From: Eutreptiella sp. 'Long Island Sound 2002'
Taxonomy: Eukaryota > Euglenozoa > Euglenophyceae > Eutreptiales > Eutreptiaceae
Assembly (NCBI GenBank): GCA_964036045.1
Contig: OZ038379.1
Location: 121,963,706 to 122,027,705, forward strand
DNA: 64,000 bases
Reading direction: 5' to 3'
Of this stretch, positions 43,461 through 54,004 are shown piece after piece; positions within the stretch are counted from its first letter, which is position 1, and the number at the start of each line of letters is the position of its first letter. The translations under genes and the position numbers were made by a program. Under the pieces are notes generated by a model. That model did not search any database, was not told the DNA's origin, and was given only the letters and a program-made list of their open reading frames with translations.

Positions 43461-44696
43461 GGTGCCCAATATGCTCTGGGCCATCACTGTAAAACGCCCC
43501 AGCGTGGGGAGCATGCTGCGCGCTGGGAAGGGCTGCTGGGGAGCCCGCGAGGGGGGAGCTCGCTCCGCCGGGCGCGTTTTGAGGCGGTACTGCCGGAAGC
43601 GGAGGGCTCGGACCCTGCCCGCGGCGTGAGCCCAATCGTAGATGGCCCTTTGCAGGCCTTTCAGCCACCGATCCGGGGCGAGCAGGGGGTCCACGGCTCT
43701 CCTGCGGAGTACTGAGCTGTGGAAATCGGCAGTGTCGGCCGGGGACAGGGCCACTGGGCCGAGGTGGTACTCCGGGGTGCGGAAGACCGTATGGGGGCTG
43801 GGCTTGTCCAGCCGGATCACCGGGAAGGCGATGGTGAGAAGGAGGGGGACGTGGTGGTCCGAGAGGAGGGTGCTCGCCCAGTAGTGGTACGAGGCGATGG
43901 TGAACTGCGCTTCGCTGTGGCAGGCGGCTGTGTCGATGCGGGAGGGCGCGGCTCCCTGGAAGCAGGAGTACGTGTCCTGCGGGACCGGGTGTAGGTCCAC
44001 CAAGTCCCTGAGGTTGAAAGCCCTCAGGAACGTGCGGTAGCCCGTGTCCTCGGGGCGGGGGGTCCCTCTATCCGCCGGTCGGGCCGCCGAGTTGGTGTCC
44101 GCGACAACCAGGACGGTCGTCGGGTCGACCAGGCAGGTGACCTCCCTCCAGACGGCGGCCCACCATCTCACGTAAGGCTCCACGCCTATGTTGATCTGGG
44201 AGGCATGGGCCGCCAGCACATGATGCCGACCCCACGGGGTGAGGACCTCCATGAGGAGGGCGTTGGCATCCTCCGCGCCCCAGAGGAGGGAAGCCCGGGT
44301 GATTGTCCCGGAGCGGACGTATACTTCCAGGCCCGCCCCTGTCTTGCCGTGGGCGGGGAGCACGACGTGACGGGCGTAGTCCTGAAAGGGAGGGTCCTCG
44401 GGGCCTGCCCGGGACTGGGCCTCAGCCAGGACGAGGAGGGTAGGGTGGCGCACTGCCATGTGCAGGGCTTGCGCCAGGAGGCGTTGCCGGAGGTACCGGC
44501 CCCGGACGTTGAGCCACAGGTACCCCACAGCGTGCACGTCCTCCGGGGTGGCCTCAATTCTGGGACTGCGGGGGAGTGGGGTGCTGCGGCTCCGGGTCCG
44601 GCTCTGAGGAAGTGGGTTCGCCCTGGGGGTCGGCGTGTGTGGCCGAGCCGCCAGCTGCCCCCTGGGCCGCCCGCAGGTCACGCTCGATGAGGCCAA
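43430..44696 (-). pseudogene. Element C APE-type endonuclease
   Basis: An open frame from 44,696 through the nuclease domain to about 43,430, where RT coding continues in another frame. Motifs: LNVRG, LAEAQ with the catalytic Glu, ADTNS (about 44,088-44,105), SRIDTA and SDHH (about 43,848-43,864). The first 45 codons overlap the ORF1 end, and the nuclease domain starts only after the ORF1 stop, so translation could follow by reinitiation or shift. A basic linker leads toward the RT. EN and RT were probably one ORF2. Confidence 0.82.
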
Positions 44697-46281
44697 ACAC
44701 CGTGGTCAGGGAGGGAGTCCCCGCTGGCCGTTCACCCGTGAGCCTGGGGAGCACCCAGTCTCGCAGGGCCGGGGCCTGCGCCCCCAGGACCTTGAAGCCG
44801 ACCGGCTTGGTCGGCTGGAGGGCCGGGGCGTAGCTGACCCACGAGGCGCTCCATCCCTTCCAGTCGGCGTCGCGGAGCTGCTGGGCCCCCAGGGCCGAGG
44901 GGACGACGACGAGTCCCCCCCGAGCCCTGTCGTAGGTGGCCCTGGCCACCATGGACGTAGCGATTGCCAGGGGGTTGCCTCCGGGTGGGGTGAGGGTGGC
45001 CTTGTGGTCCCCGAGGTCCATACTCGCCGTGTCCACTGGGGTGTACCGGTCCCCGCGCTTGACGCAGATTTTGACCGGGGGGGGAGCGGTGGCTGGCGTG
45101 CCCCGGGGGACATGTACCGGGCACTGGCACACCAGCACCAGGGCTCTGGTATCCGGGGGGGCCGCCCGGGGCGGGGGTGGGGCAGACCAGGCATACGCAT
45201 ATGCCATGGCCTGGAGCCACCACCCTGGGCGCGTGCCGCCCTCGGGGGCGGGGAGGCGGAGCTGCACCCTCCCCTCGATCACGTAATAAACCGTGATCCC
45301 AAGTCCCGGCGGGTGAGGGGCCGGGATGGCATCTCCCTCCCAGCTGGAGAGGGAGAAGGAGGGGACCCCCAGGGTATAGCCCACGAGCTGGAGCAGCTCG
45401 CGGGTTCTCTTCGCATACTGGGCCAGGAGGGGAGGGAGGCCGTCTCCCTCCGGGGAATGGGGGCCGGGGACGGGGGTGGTGTCCTGGCCCGCCGCCCGCA
45501 TGCGGCGTCCCACCGCCGACAGGCCTTCGCTGTCCAGGAAGACAGCGACGTCCAGGGCCTTGCAGGGGTTCGCCTCCTCCAGGGCAGTATCGGCGATGAG
45601 CGCCGCCAGGCGGGACTCGTGCGGGTCCAGCTCGCCCGGCGGGCTGTCGGCGCGGCCGGCTGCCGTCGGTGCAGGGTCGTCATCCAACTCTATCGCCTGC
45701 GGTAGGGGCTCCAGCGGGCTGAGGGCGCCCGCTTCATCATCCAGGAGGCCAGCCGGCTGGGTGGCCGTGCCCTGGGACGCATCCACATCGTAGGGGGGGG
45801 GGCGGAGGGTCATCCGCTGCGTGCGGAGCGGGAGTTCCGAGAGCGGGCGAGGTCTCATGGGGCCTAAGCTCCCGTTCTCCTTCCGGGGCCTTCTCCGCAG
45901 CCTCGTCCTCCTCCTGGGGGGCTCCCTGCGGGGGGCACTGGTCGCATGGGCTGGGGCGCCAGAAGCGATAGACTGTACACCAATCCAGGGCGGGTCCCTC
46001 CGGGGGGTGGCCCCCCGTCGGGGGGGCCGAGGCCTCAGTACCGTCGTGGGTCTGGGCGGTCTCGGGGTTGCCAGCGGGCGCCCGGGGGCGGGCCGCAGGA
46101 GCCCTTCGGGCGCTGGCAAGGGCTTGCTGATGGCCTTCCTCCCGGCAATCCGCGCCCAAGAGGTCCTGGGACACGCTTTCAGCTGCAACATCCGAGGGGC
46201 CGGGCCGGGGGGGCCCTGCGCTGGCATGCCCGGCAGCCGGTTGGCCGGGGTCACTAGGCGTCCCGGTAGCCGCCAGGACAC
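44554..46281 (-). CDS. Element C ORF1, C-terminal part
   Basis: This frame is credible from about 45,800 down to TGA 44,554. It has an acidic stretch (AIELDDDPAP), a predicted globular part (LVGYTLGVPSFSLSSWEGD, WWLQAMAYAYAW) and a Cys-containing CQCPVHVPRG. It most likely continues the upstream frame, because both are joined at a run of nine or more Cs at about 45,791-45,800. The portion between 45,800 and 46,281 is probably a shadow of that frame. No family recognised. It precedes the endonuclease as ORF1 does in other LINEs. Confidence 0.55.
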   Translation of the reverse strand: MSWRLPGRLVTPANRLPGMPAQGPPGPAPRMLQLKACPRTSWARIAGRKAISKPLPAPEGLLRPAPGRPLATPRPPRPTTVLRPRPPRRGATPRRDPPWIGVQSIASGAPAHATSAPRREPPRRRTRLRRRPRKENGSLGPMRPRPLSELPLRTQRMTLRPPPYDVDASQGTATQPAGLLDDEAGALSPLEPLPQAIELDDDPAPTAAGRADSPPGELDPHESRLAALIADTALEEANPCKALDVAVFLDSEGLSAVGRRMRAAGQDTTPVPGPHSPEGDGLPPLLAQYAKRTRELLQLVGYTLGVPSFSLSSWEGDAIPAPHPPGLGITVYYVIEGRVQLRLPAPEGGTRPGWWLQAMAYAYAWSAPPPPRAAPPDTRALVLVCQCPVHVPRGTPATAPPPVKICVKRGDRYTPVDTASMDLGDHKATLTPPGGNPLAIATSMVARATYDRARGGLVVVPSALGAQQLRDADWKGWSASWVSYAPALQPTKPVGFKVLGAQAPALRDWVLPRLTGERPAGTPSLTTVFGLIERDLRAAQGAAGGSATHADPQGEPTSSEPDPEPQHPTPPQSQN

Positions 46282-48187
46282 GCCGGCTTAGCTGGCTGGC
46301 AAGGCCTTTGGCTGCGGCTCGCGGTCGCGCAGGCAGGCTCACCCGAGCCGCGGTGGCCTCTGGGCGTCGCTCAGGGGCTGCCCCGTCCCTGGGCAACGCT
46401 GCGTCTCTTTCCCGGGAGATGGGCGCCTGTCGCGACGGAGGGGGGCCTCGGGGTAGGGGGCGGCCGGCGCCACCGACCGCGTCGGCTGTAAGCGCCCGGC
46501 TGGGCTCCTGCGGCCGCGGATGTACCTCCTGCCGCATTCCGCCCACGGCATCGGCTATGAGGCGCCGGACGTCATCCTCGGTGAGGGAGGGGCGGTCCGT
46601 GTGCGGGGGGGCAGCCCCGGCGGACGGCGTGTCGTGCCGTTCCTCGCCCGGGGCGTCTCGTTGTGTGTGCACGGTGAGGTCCCGGACGACACTGCGGTCG
46701 ACACAGTGGACTGCCGCCGGCAGGCGGCCGGGCGGGGGCGCTACCGTACCCAGGGCAGCGCTGACTACCGCACACGCCGCCAGCGCCTGCGTGTGGGCGC
46801 GGAAGGTCAGGTACCCGTGGTTCTCTCCTCCATAAAAGGCCTCCGCCACCCCCTCCGCCCCATCCAGCCACATGAAACGGTCCGCCAGGTGACGTTGGGA
46901 CCATCCTGTGGGGAGGCGCCGGATGTGCAGGACGGTCAGCGGGTCCGCGGCGCGGGGCTGCTGGGGGGCTTTCATTGCCCCGCTCGGGGAGGCGTAGCCC
47001 GGGCCCCGGAGGTGCGTGATGGTCTGCGTGACACCGGTACGGTGCTTCTGGGGCGTGCGGGGGGCGCTGTCCTGTGGCAGTCGTGCCTGCTGTGCACAGG
47101 GGGCCAGGAGGCCCGGCGTCGTTTGGGTCCCCGTCAGAGCGTGCACCGGTAGCCTGTGCGGGGTGCCCGCGGGCGACTGCGCCGCAGGCCGTCCGCCTTC
47201 TTTGTTATTGCGCTGCCGCTTGCGCGGGGGCTTGTCCCTCGGGGCATACGGTACATGCGGGGGTTGGGCGTCGGGAGCCGTACGGGGCTCCCACTGCGGC
47301 CGGCGCCCCGTATCTGGCGCATCATACCTCAGGCGTCTAGCGGTATCCGGGCTGGGGGAGCGGTACCGGCGCCGGTCGTCGGGGCCTCGTCCTTCCCGGC
47401 CCGGCCCGGGGGCCGATCCGGGCGGGCTACGGCGGAAGCGGTAATCCCGGCGGTCGGGGGTACGGTCTCCACCTCTAGCGGCGGGGGCTCGGCGCTCGGA
47501 GGGGCGCTCCTCGGACCAGCGCCGGTAGTACCGCTCTGGGGAGCGGTAGGGCCGGCGGTGGGCCGTGCGGCCTCCTCTACCGGGGCTTGTACGGCCGTGG
47601 TCCCGGCGATCTTTGCGTAGGTCCCGTCTGGGGGAGCGGGACCTCCGGTAGGCTGTGCCCTGGGGCCGGCGTGGCGGCTCCGTAGGTGCCGGGGGCCGGC
47701 GGTCCTGCCTGGGCTCCGTAGGTGCCGGGGGCCGGCGGTCCTGCCTTGGCTCCGCCTCCCTCGCCGATGCCAGCAGCAGTGCCGGCGTCGCCTCGCCGAC
47801 CGCGTCGGGGGCAGGGCCCTGCGGCGCCGGGGGCGCCCTCTGCGCCGCCTCCTTAGGGGGCGGAGGCCCCTCGGTGCGGCGGTCCAGGCCTGCCACGTGG
47901 CCCCGTAGGTAGGTCAACTCCAGGTCACGGTGGTCCGGGGGCGGTACCGCCGGGAGCGGTGAGGGCGGCGGGGGAAGCCCATACCGCGGCTCCCGCAGGT
48001 AATAGGCGGGGTATGCTGGCTGGGAGTGAACCTCCACGAGCGGTTGGTGGGGCGCGTATGGGGTGTGGGTATAGCGGGGGAGGGGGGGGGCGGCAAAAGC
48101 CGGGGACCCCGCGGGGTGCGTTGCAGGCGGGCCTCCGGGGATAGGAGGGTGCTGCATGTAAGGAGTTGCGGGCGACGATGGGAACAT
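45737..48187 (-). CDS. Element C ORF1: RS domain and RRM
   Basis: Begins at ATG 48,187-48,185 and is credible to about 45,790. Residues 1-110 are Pro/Tyr-rich. Around 47,680-47,755 is a short tandem repeat (EPRQDRRPPAPT twice). Residues about 165-270 are rich in RS, RR and SP dipeptides (YRRSRSPRRD, YRSPERYYRRW), like the RS domains of splicing factors. At about 46,745-46,940 an RNA-recognition motif has RNP2 LHIRRLP and RNP1 HGYLTFR. RRM-containing ORF1 proteins are known in several LINE clades and bind element RNA; the added RS domain is less usual. The C-terminal part lies in the next frame. Confidence 0.7.
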   Translation of the reverse strand: MFPSSPATPYMQHPPIPGGPPATHPAGSPAFAAPPLPRYTHTPYAPHQPLVEVHSQPAYPAYYLREPRYGLPPPPSPLPAVPPPDHRDLELTYLRGHVAGLDRRTEGPPPPKEAAQRAPPAPQGPAPDAVGEATPALLLASAREAEPRQDRRPPAPTEPRQDRRPPAPTEPPRRPQGTAYRRSRSPRRDLRKDRRDHGRTSPGRGGRTAHRRPYRSPERYYRRWSEERPSERRAPAARGGDRTPDRRDYRFRRSPPGSAPGPGREGRGPDDRRRYRSPSPDTARRLRYDAPDTGRRPQWEPRTAPDAQPPHVPYAPRDKPPRKRQRNNKEGGRPAAQSPAGTPHRLPVHALTGTQTTPGLLAPCAQQARLPQDSAPRTPQKHRTGVTQTITHLRGPGYASPSGAMKAPQQPRAADPLTVLHIRRLPTGWSQRHLADRFMWLDGAEGVAEAFYGGENHGYLTFRAHTQALAACAVVSAALGTVAPPPGRLPAAVHCVDRSVVRDLTVHTQRDAPGEERHDTPSAGAAPPHTDRPSLTEDDVRRLIADAVGGMRQEVHPRPQEPSRALTADAVGGAGRPLPRGPPPSRQAPISRERDAALPRDGAAPERRPEATAARVSLPARPRAAAKGLASQLSRRVLAATGTPSDPGQPAAGHASAGPPRPGPSDVAAESVSQDLLGADCREEGHQQALASARRAPAARPRAPAGNPETAQTHDGTEASAPPTGGHPPEGPALDWCTVYRFWRPSPCDQCPPQGAPQEEDEAAEKAPEGERELRPHETSPALGTPAPHAADDPPPPPLRCGCVPGHGHPAGWPPG

Positions 48188-48530
48188 GCTGTGTCACTGG
48201 GCTGCAGAGCAAGAGCAGGGAGTCGCAGGCCGGAGGCCCATGCATGGGCACTGCGCACCCCTTCCTCCGGGCCGCCCAGTGCTCAGGCGCCGGAACCTGC
48301 TCTCGCTCGCGCGTTGGTGGCCTACGGCGGCCGGCCTTACGGGCCCGTTCTTTAGAATCTATCCGGAAACGCGGCCCTGCGCGCTACTCGTTGGCTGCTG
48401 CCTCGCACACTGGGGCACCTGGGTCTGGGGGGGAGAGATCTGTTGCCGGGGGGTTGCGCCTCCACGTCCACCGGGCACTCCCGGCCAGGGGGAGCAGGGG
48501 GGTGCTCAGCCCAGTGGGGCGGTCGGGGCA
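48188..48530 (-). other. 5' UTR of element C
   Basis: About 340 bp between the (CAC)n tract and the ORF1 ATG. No motif recognised. The 5' limit is set by where element B homology ends. Confidence 0.55.
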
Positions 48531-48549
48531 TGGTGGTGGTGGTGGTGGG
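48531..48549 (-). repeat. (CAC)n at 5' side of element C
   Basis: About six CAC units (minus strand) where element B homology stops and element C begins. Confidence 0.8.
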
Positions 48550-48591
48550 TCTGGGGCGCCGGCATCTGTTGGATGCCGGGGGGGATGCATC

Positions 48592-49912
48592 TCACCGGCT
48601 GCACGTCCGGCTGCAGGGGCCCCGCCCCCCGCCCCCCTCCCTTTGACCCGCCCTCCCCCCCTGGGTCCCCATGCCCCGTCCCGCCTGTCCCTTGGGGCCC
48701 GTGGCGCCCTTGTCCTTGCCCTTGGGCCCCCTTCCGGCCCCCTGCCCGTGCCGTGGGTCCCGCCCCCTGTCACCCACGCCCTGGCCTGCCCGCTCGCCCA
48801 CCGTCCCCCGCTCTGCCCCCTGCACCTGGACGCCCTGCCCGCGCCCCTGCGCGCCCTTCCCGTGCCCTGGCCCCTTCCCCGCCCCCTGCCCTGAGTCGCG
48901 CCGTCGCCTGCCCGCGCTCTGTCCCCCTCTGCTGCTGCGCCCTTGCTCCCTGTCGCGCGTCCCCTGGCCCACTCCTTGCGCGTGCTCCTGGGCACTTCCC
49001 CTGTCGCCTCCTGTCCCCCGCTCGCCGCCCCGATGGCTGGCACGCAGCTCTGCCTGCGCACCGTCCCCTCCTTCCTGGATCACGCGCCGGGCGTCCCGCT
49101 GCCTTTGCAGCTGCGGCAGCGTGATGCCCGGCGGCGAGCGCTCTCGCGCCGGGGGGCGGACGTGCCGCGTCCGCCCTCGGGGGAAGGGCTTGGGGGGGAA
49201 CGGCTTTGGGGGGCTGGTGTGGGTGTGGGTGGGGTTGGTGTGGGCGCGGTACTTCGCGCCCTCCTTGCCCACTGCTGCTGCTGCGGCGGCCGCCGGTGAG
49301 GCGCCCGTGGCCCGTGCGGGGTCCTTCCCCCGCTTTCGTGGCGTGCTGGGGGCCGCGGCGTGGCCCGCCCAGGCGGTGGCGCGGCTCGCTGGGGCCGCGG
49401 TCGCAACCCCTCGCGTACCCTCCCCGCTCCCCTCTGCGGCTGCGGGAGCCCTCGGGGCTGCGCCCGGTTCCTGCGCCGGGGCTACCCCCCGTGTGGGCGG
49501 CGTGCCGGGGGCCGCGGTCGGGGCCGCGGCGTGGCTCGCTGGGGCTGCGGTCTCCGCTTCCCGCGTGTCTGCGGCCCCCTCCCGGGGCGGGGCGGCAGGG
49601 CTTGCTGCTTGGGCGGCGGGGGCGGTCACCTCGGCTGGCTCAGGCTCCTCGGTCGACGGCCCGGTGTCGGCGGAGGGGGCCCGGGGCTGCCCAGCCGGCG
49701 GCCAGAACAAGCCCCGCCGCCTCCGCCAGCCTCCGCTCCTCGCGCTCCGCGGGGGTCTCCCCCGTCCACTCCGGGGAGACAGGGGAGCAGGAGCGGGACC
49801 GGCGGTGGTGGCGGTGGTCCTGGTTGGGGGAGCCATCGGAGTCTGCCATCACTGTTATCCTGGTAGGCATGCGTGGTGGCAGGTGCGCCCTTCCCACTAC
49901 CTCCCGGTGCAT
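48592..49912 (-). pseudogene. ORF5 copy in element B
   Basis: Starts at ATG 49,912 in the UGAUG overlap (MHREVVGRAHLPPRM), carries the RS motif (HHRRSRSCSP), then shifts frame near 49,700-49,830 and stays open to 48,592 through the Ala/Pro-rich and Gly-Lys-rich regions. The uninterrupted tail here shows that the corresponding shifts in element A are secondary. Confidence 0.55.
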
Positions 49913-50978
49913 CAGTGCCGTGCCGTGGGCAGTGCCGTGCGGTGCCCTGCGGGGGGGAGGGGGGGAGGGGCTGGGGGGCCGGCTGTGGCGTCAGCCCCGT
50001 ACGGGCGGGGGCCGGCGGCCATCCATCGGCATTGGGAGGGGAGGCGGGGGAGCCACGCGGCCCACGCGTCGCGCCACAGCTCTGAGTCTGGGGCGGGACT
50101 CAGGGCCCTGGGCCCCCGGGGGTCGTCGAGTGGTGCCGGGGGGAGCCGCACTAGGTGGACCCCCGTAACGGCGGTGACCTCCTGTGTTCGCAAGAAGGTG
50201 TGTACCCCGTCCCGCGCCGCGGGCGCCGGGAGGGGGGGGCGGGGTACGGGTGCTGTATCATAGAGGTGGGTGGGGGTGATCCCCAGGACCCGTTCCGGGT
50301 CCCCGCGGGTCGCGACGACGAGGAGGAGCAGGGGGGTGCCAGGGCAATCTTGCCAGAGGACCTGCCCCCTGTGGTGGGCACCCCTGGTTCTGGAGAGGGG
50401 GGGGGACAGGTCTGGGTTAGCCCAGCCGCGGGGCGCGTGCGTCGCCGGCGGGAGGGCGGGGCACCATGTGGGCTCCCTGGGGAACGCCTCGCATACGATG
50501 GCGTACGGGGGGGTCGGCCTGGTGCCGTCGTACACCGGGTTGGTCGGCCGGGGGCGGGCGGGCGCCTCGTCCGCGCCTTCCACAAACACCTTGATTTCGC
50601 CCAGCTCCAGGTCCTCGTCCGGTGGGCGTAGAAGGTGGACCGCCGCATCCAGCTCGGACACTCCCCCCGGGTATGTGGCCCGCGCCTGGTTCAGGTTTTG
50701 GGCCGTGTCCCCGGGATAGCGCGTCCTGAGGGCGTGCAGCAGGGCTGGGGCGCTGCTGCGGAGGGACATGGCAGACCCCGCTCCCGTCAGCCGCAGGGTG
50801 TCCCCCATGGACAGGGGCCGGCCTGACCGGTTGGACTCGTGCCACTCCATTCAGTGCCCGTAGAGGGCCGCCTCCGGGCTGATGAGCCCCGGCTGCATGG
50901 CGTTCACGATCCGGTAATCGCCGGGAGCAGCGTAGGGGCCCCTGCCCCGTTCAGGGCGCGGACGGCCGGGAGGGCGGT
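49912..50978 (-). pseudogene. ORF4 copy in element B, C-terminal part
   Basis: Nearly all of ORF4 downstream of MEWHESNRSGRPLSMGDT is open and close to element A. The codon before that Met-Glu-Trp is TGA where element A has TGG, and a small indel near 50,915 shifts the frame further upstream. It ends in the UGAUG overlap. Confidence 0.6.
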
Positions 50979-51951
50979 CTCGTTGAGGAAAGCCCTCGCA
51001 CTGCCCGTCCGGTCACGCCGTGCGGCAGCGTGCGCCTCGTGCGCCTTCGCCACCGCGTCCGCCACTAGGCCCCGGACGGTCGCCTCCTGCGCTTTGCGGC
51101 GGGCCCTGGCGTGTCCCGGCCCATCCCCCCGTCGGCGTGGCATGGTACTGCGGGCTCTGGGCGCGAACACGTGCGACAGGTGCGCAACGGATCTGGGGTC
51201 CGGCAGGTGAACGTGGATCCACAGAAGGGCAGCGCCCGCAGGGCCCGCGCGTTCGTGTGAGGGGGCGCGTGCCCCCTCGATGCGCCGGTGCAGGGCCTCC
51301 TCCTCCGTGCGCCTGCGCGGGCCTGCGGGAGGTTCAAGCCAGGGGCACGCGGCCACCTGGGCGCACCGCGCGCACCTGTTGGTGCCTGTCGACGCTGCGG
51401 AGGACACCTTGTCACATTCCCCGCAGAGCCGGCAGGTGTGTGGGAGTTGGGGGGACAGCGACCAAGGGTCGAGATGGCGGAGCCAGATGTCGTCCCACCT
51501 CTGTCGGAGGGGGTCCCGGATCTCCAGCAGGCGGGCGCGGACGCGGCGCCGGTAGTCCCTGCCGAGCGTCTTCCGCTGGACCTCTTGCCACGTGTCGTAC
51601 GGGAGAATTCGGTGATCGTGGAAGGCGGCGATGAGGTTGTCACACGCCGGGCGGGGGTGCCCCTCGGGGGGGGTTGCCATGTACACGCGGCGCCCGGTGA
51701 GGTGGGGCGCCAGCGTATCCCATTGGCACCCGTTTGCGGCGTCCCCGTGGAGGAGGGCCAGTAGGGTGCCGTCCGCGACTGCCTTCCATCCCACTCGCAG
51801 GCCTTCGCAGCCGTCCAGCTCCTGGCGCAGCGCGGCTGCAATCTCGGTGGGGAGCATGAGGAGCAAGGGCCCCTGGGTGTCGCCCAGCGGGGACAGGGCG
51901 TCGTCGTATACCGGCTCCCAGCTTTGAAGTGCGCCACGGCTTGCTGGGCGG
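50904..51951 (-). pseudogene. ORF3-ORF4 fusion in element B
   Basis: One frame reads from the hAT insertion through the Cys-rich zinc module (CRLCGEC, CARCAQVAAC) directly into ORF4 (HVFAPRARSTMPRRRGDG). The 27-base stretch with a stop found in element A is missing here. It ends at a frameshift near 50,904. The reading frame was cut at its N-terminal side by the transposon at 51,952. Confidence 0.65.
51944..51951. repeat. 8-bp target-site duplication of hAT-like element, left
   Basis: CTGGGCGG, repeated at 54,005-54,012. It is present once in the uninterrupted element A sequence (complement near 32,112-32,119). Confidence 0.9.
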
Positions 51952-51968
51952 TAGTGTTTGGTATGAGA
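51952..51968 (+). repeat. hAT-like terminal inverted repeat, left
   Basis: TAGTGTTTGGTATGAGA, an exact inverted match to 53,988-54,004. Confidence 0.92.
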
Positions 51969-53987
51969 AAAAATATTCTCGAAAAAAGTGAAACGAGACA
52001 AAATAATCGCTCATTTCATATGAAACGAGAACAAAAAATCGCTTATTTCATGAAAAACACCCTGTTTTGCGAGAAAATGAGAAACTGGCATCCAAATCAA
52101 TCATACTGCGATGCTTCAGGCTCAACAATCAGCTCCCTCAAGCACTCCTTGTGTTTTTGACAGTATGGTGTTGGGGTATTTGCATTCTTGTATTTCCTAG
52201 AGGCTTTTCGATGGTTGTTGTTATTGCCTAGAGCTTATCAAAAGTGCACAAGGTCCGGCCTGATACAACATCTGCAGGAGGTCACAGGCAGAGGTAAGCG
52301 CCGAAAGTCGCAGATGTATTGCGCCTGTAGGATTTGCGATTATTTGGGTTTCATGTTTTCGATATTTGCTGTGATTGATTGTTGTTATATGTTTGTATGT
52401 GTTTATCATTATCGATTACTGTCACTTCAGGGTTTGTTTGTATAGCATGATTTGCTATTATGCGCGCTCTGTTGCATGGTAGCATCGTCACGTTGAGGTT
52501 CTGCGAGTATGGGATTGCCATTCAAGGAGTCTGAGTCGTTTGTTCTAGCGCCGTTTGTTCAAGCGTCGCAGGCGTTAGTGCTTCTGTGCTTCCAGCGAGA
52601 TCTTACAGCGAGATGTTAAGAACACGACGTCCAGTCTCACTTCTCTGTTTTATCCTTTGTAGATGCGTCGACAGCAAGCTGAGAACGGTTCACCGTACTC
52701 ACTCCGAATTTGCTGGGACCTGATGTGCCTGGTTTTGTTTTTCGCAGCCACTGTCGTGTTCGGATTCACGTGATTTTTGGCGTGTTCGCTCTGCTCTTTT
52801 TGACCCCTGACGCGTAGAACTGTGCTTTGCGAGATCTCCGTGGAAACGTGCAGCTCAAGTACGCGCCATCTGGGTTTGCCGGTTGTTCGCCGAGGAGTTC
52901 TTCAACTCCTACACCTTGAACGGCACTGTCAGCAGCAGGTAGTAGTCTTCGTGCAAGTTTTCTTGAGCAGTCTCCTTGAGCAGCAGCGAGTGGAATAGCA
53001 GCTCGACGCGAACGTGGCTTCTTCTTTGTCGCTCGGCGCTCCATCTTCGTGGCGCCAGGCGCTTCAAAGTTTACATGACAACTGATCTTCTTTACGGATT
53101 TGATGCTGCTGTCTGGAGACCTTCTAAGAATGAACTTCTGAGACCAAAGTACTGTTGTGAGTGTGTCTCTCTGCGTGCGTGTGTTCGCGCGTGGTTGTAA
53201 CAGCTAGTGATTGAATTTACACCTGTGAAAAACGGGTATGGCCCTGAGGCTCCACAGGACTCCGAAGTGTGCCTTTTTGGGCTGCCTGCGGCACACTGAT
53301 ATGCGCCTTTGCTTCAGTTTTCACGGTCTCTGTTGCATGTTCAAGCTCTGGGTTCTGTGCGCTGTGGCGGAATGACAGTTTTATTTTTCTTCTCACAGAA
53401 TGACGTCGACTTATATATATGCAGCTCTGCTAGCCCTTTGTGAGAGCCTCTGTTTCTGTTTGTATATTAGTGTGAGAGGCTGCAGTGTCACTCTTCGAGT
53501 GGCTCTTCTTCAGTGTGTGGACTTGTTTGGGAACGCATACAGAGATGTTTCAGCACTTTGAATGCTCTGTGTTTGTTTGAATGCCTGCCGTTTTTTTGAT
53601 TTTTTTTCTGGATGTTTGAAAACTTCTTTTGAATGCAAAACCAGCAGAAGGTTTCAGCCCAAGCAGGAAAACAATCATTGGAGATACTGCAGTCTTTTCA
53701 AAACAAGCATGGATGTTTTATATAACGAAACCACTTCTAACTTCGTATGGCCGCATTGGCCAAAATGTGTATTCAACGGGTACCATTCATCGTAGGAAGT
53801 GCACTCATTGCCGCCTGGAGATAACATCAACCATGCCTCGTTGTTTTTTGGTCACATCACCTATGTCAAGACATATCGAAAAAAATGAAACGAGAAACAA
53901 AAATCGCTCATTTCATATGAAACGAAAAAAAAATATCGTTCATTAAAACGAGAAAAAAAATCGCTCATCTCATTTGGGCAAAAAAAG

Positions 53988-54004
53988 TCTCATACCAAAC
54001 ACTA
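53988..54004 (-). repeat. hAT-like terminal inverted repeat, right
   Basis: Inverted partner of 51,952-51,968. Confidence 0.92.

Larger units (their letters stand above)
39150..48530 (-). mobile_element. LINE element C inserted in (CAC)n of element B
   Basis: A 9.4-kb non-LTR retrotransposon on the minus strand: short 5' UTR, an ORF1 with RS and RRM regions, an APE endonuclease, RT, RNase H, a CCHC knuckle and a short 3' UTR (39,150-39,319). (CAC)n flanks both ends, and element B's ORF5/ORF6 region is contiguous across it. Insertion therefore occurred within the poly-His-coding microsatellite. Microsatellite targeting is known for some APE LINEs (for example Waldo and Mino). Frames are broken at a C run, at the EN-RT junction and by one late stop. 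Confidence 0.8.
48531..51951 (-). mobile_element. Element B, ORF3-ORF5 piece
   Basis: The minus strand is colinear with element A from about 32,120 to 35,520, with frequent substitutions and small indels. It lies between the hAT insertion above and element C below. It serves as an independent copy for judging which element A frames are real. Confidence 0.88.
51952..54004. mobile_element. Nonautonomous hAT-like DNA transposon
   Basis: 2,053 bp with perfect 17-bp terminal inverted repeats (TAGTGTTTGGTATGAGA and its complement) and an 8-bp duplication of element B's ORF3. The TAGTG start and 8-bp duplication are hallmarks of hAT transposons. Subterminal regions at both ends repeat units such as GAAACGAG and ATCGCTCATTTCAT, possible transposase sites. 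The interior is AT-rich and has no frame resembling a transposase, so it would need one in trans. The RNA-coding potential of its interior is unknown. Confidence 0.88.
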
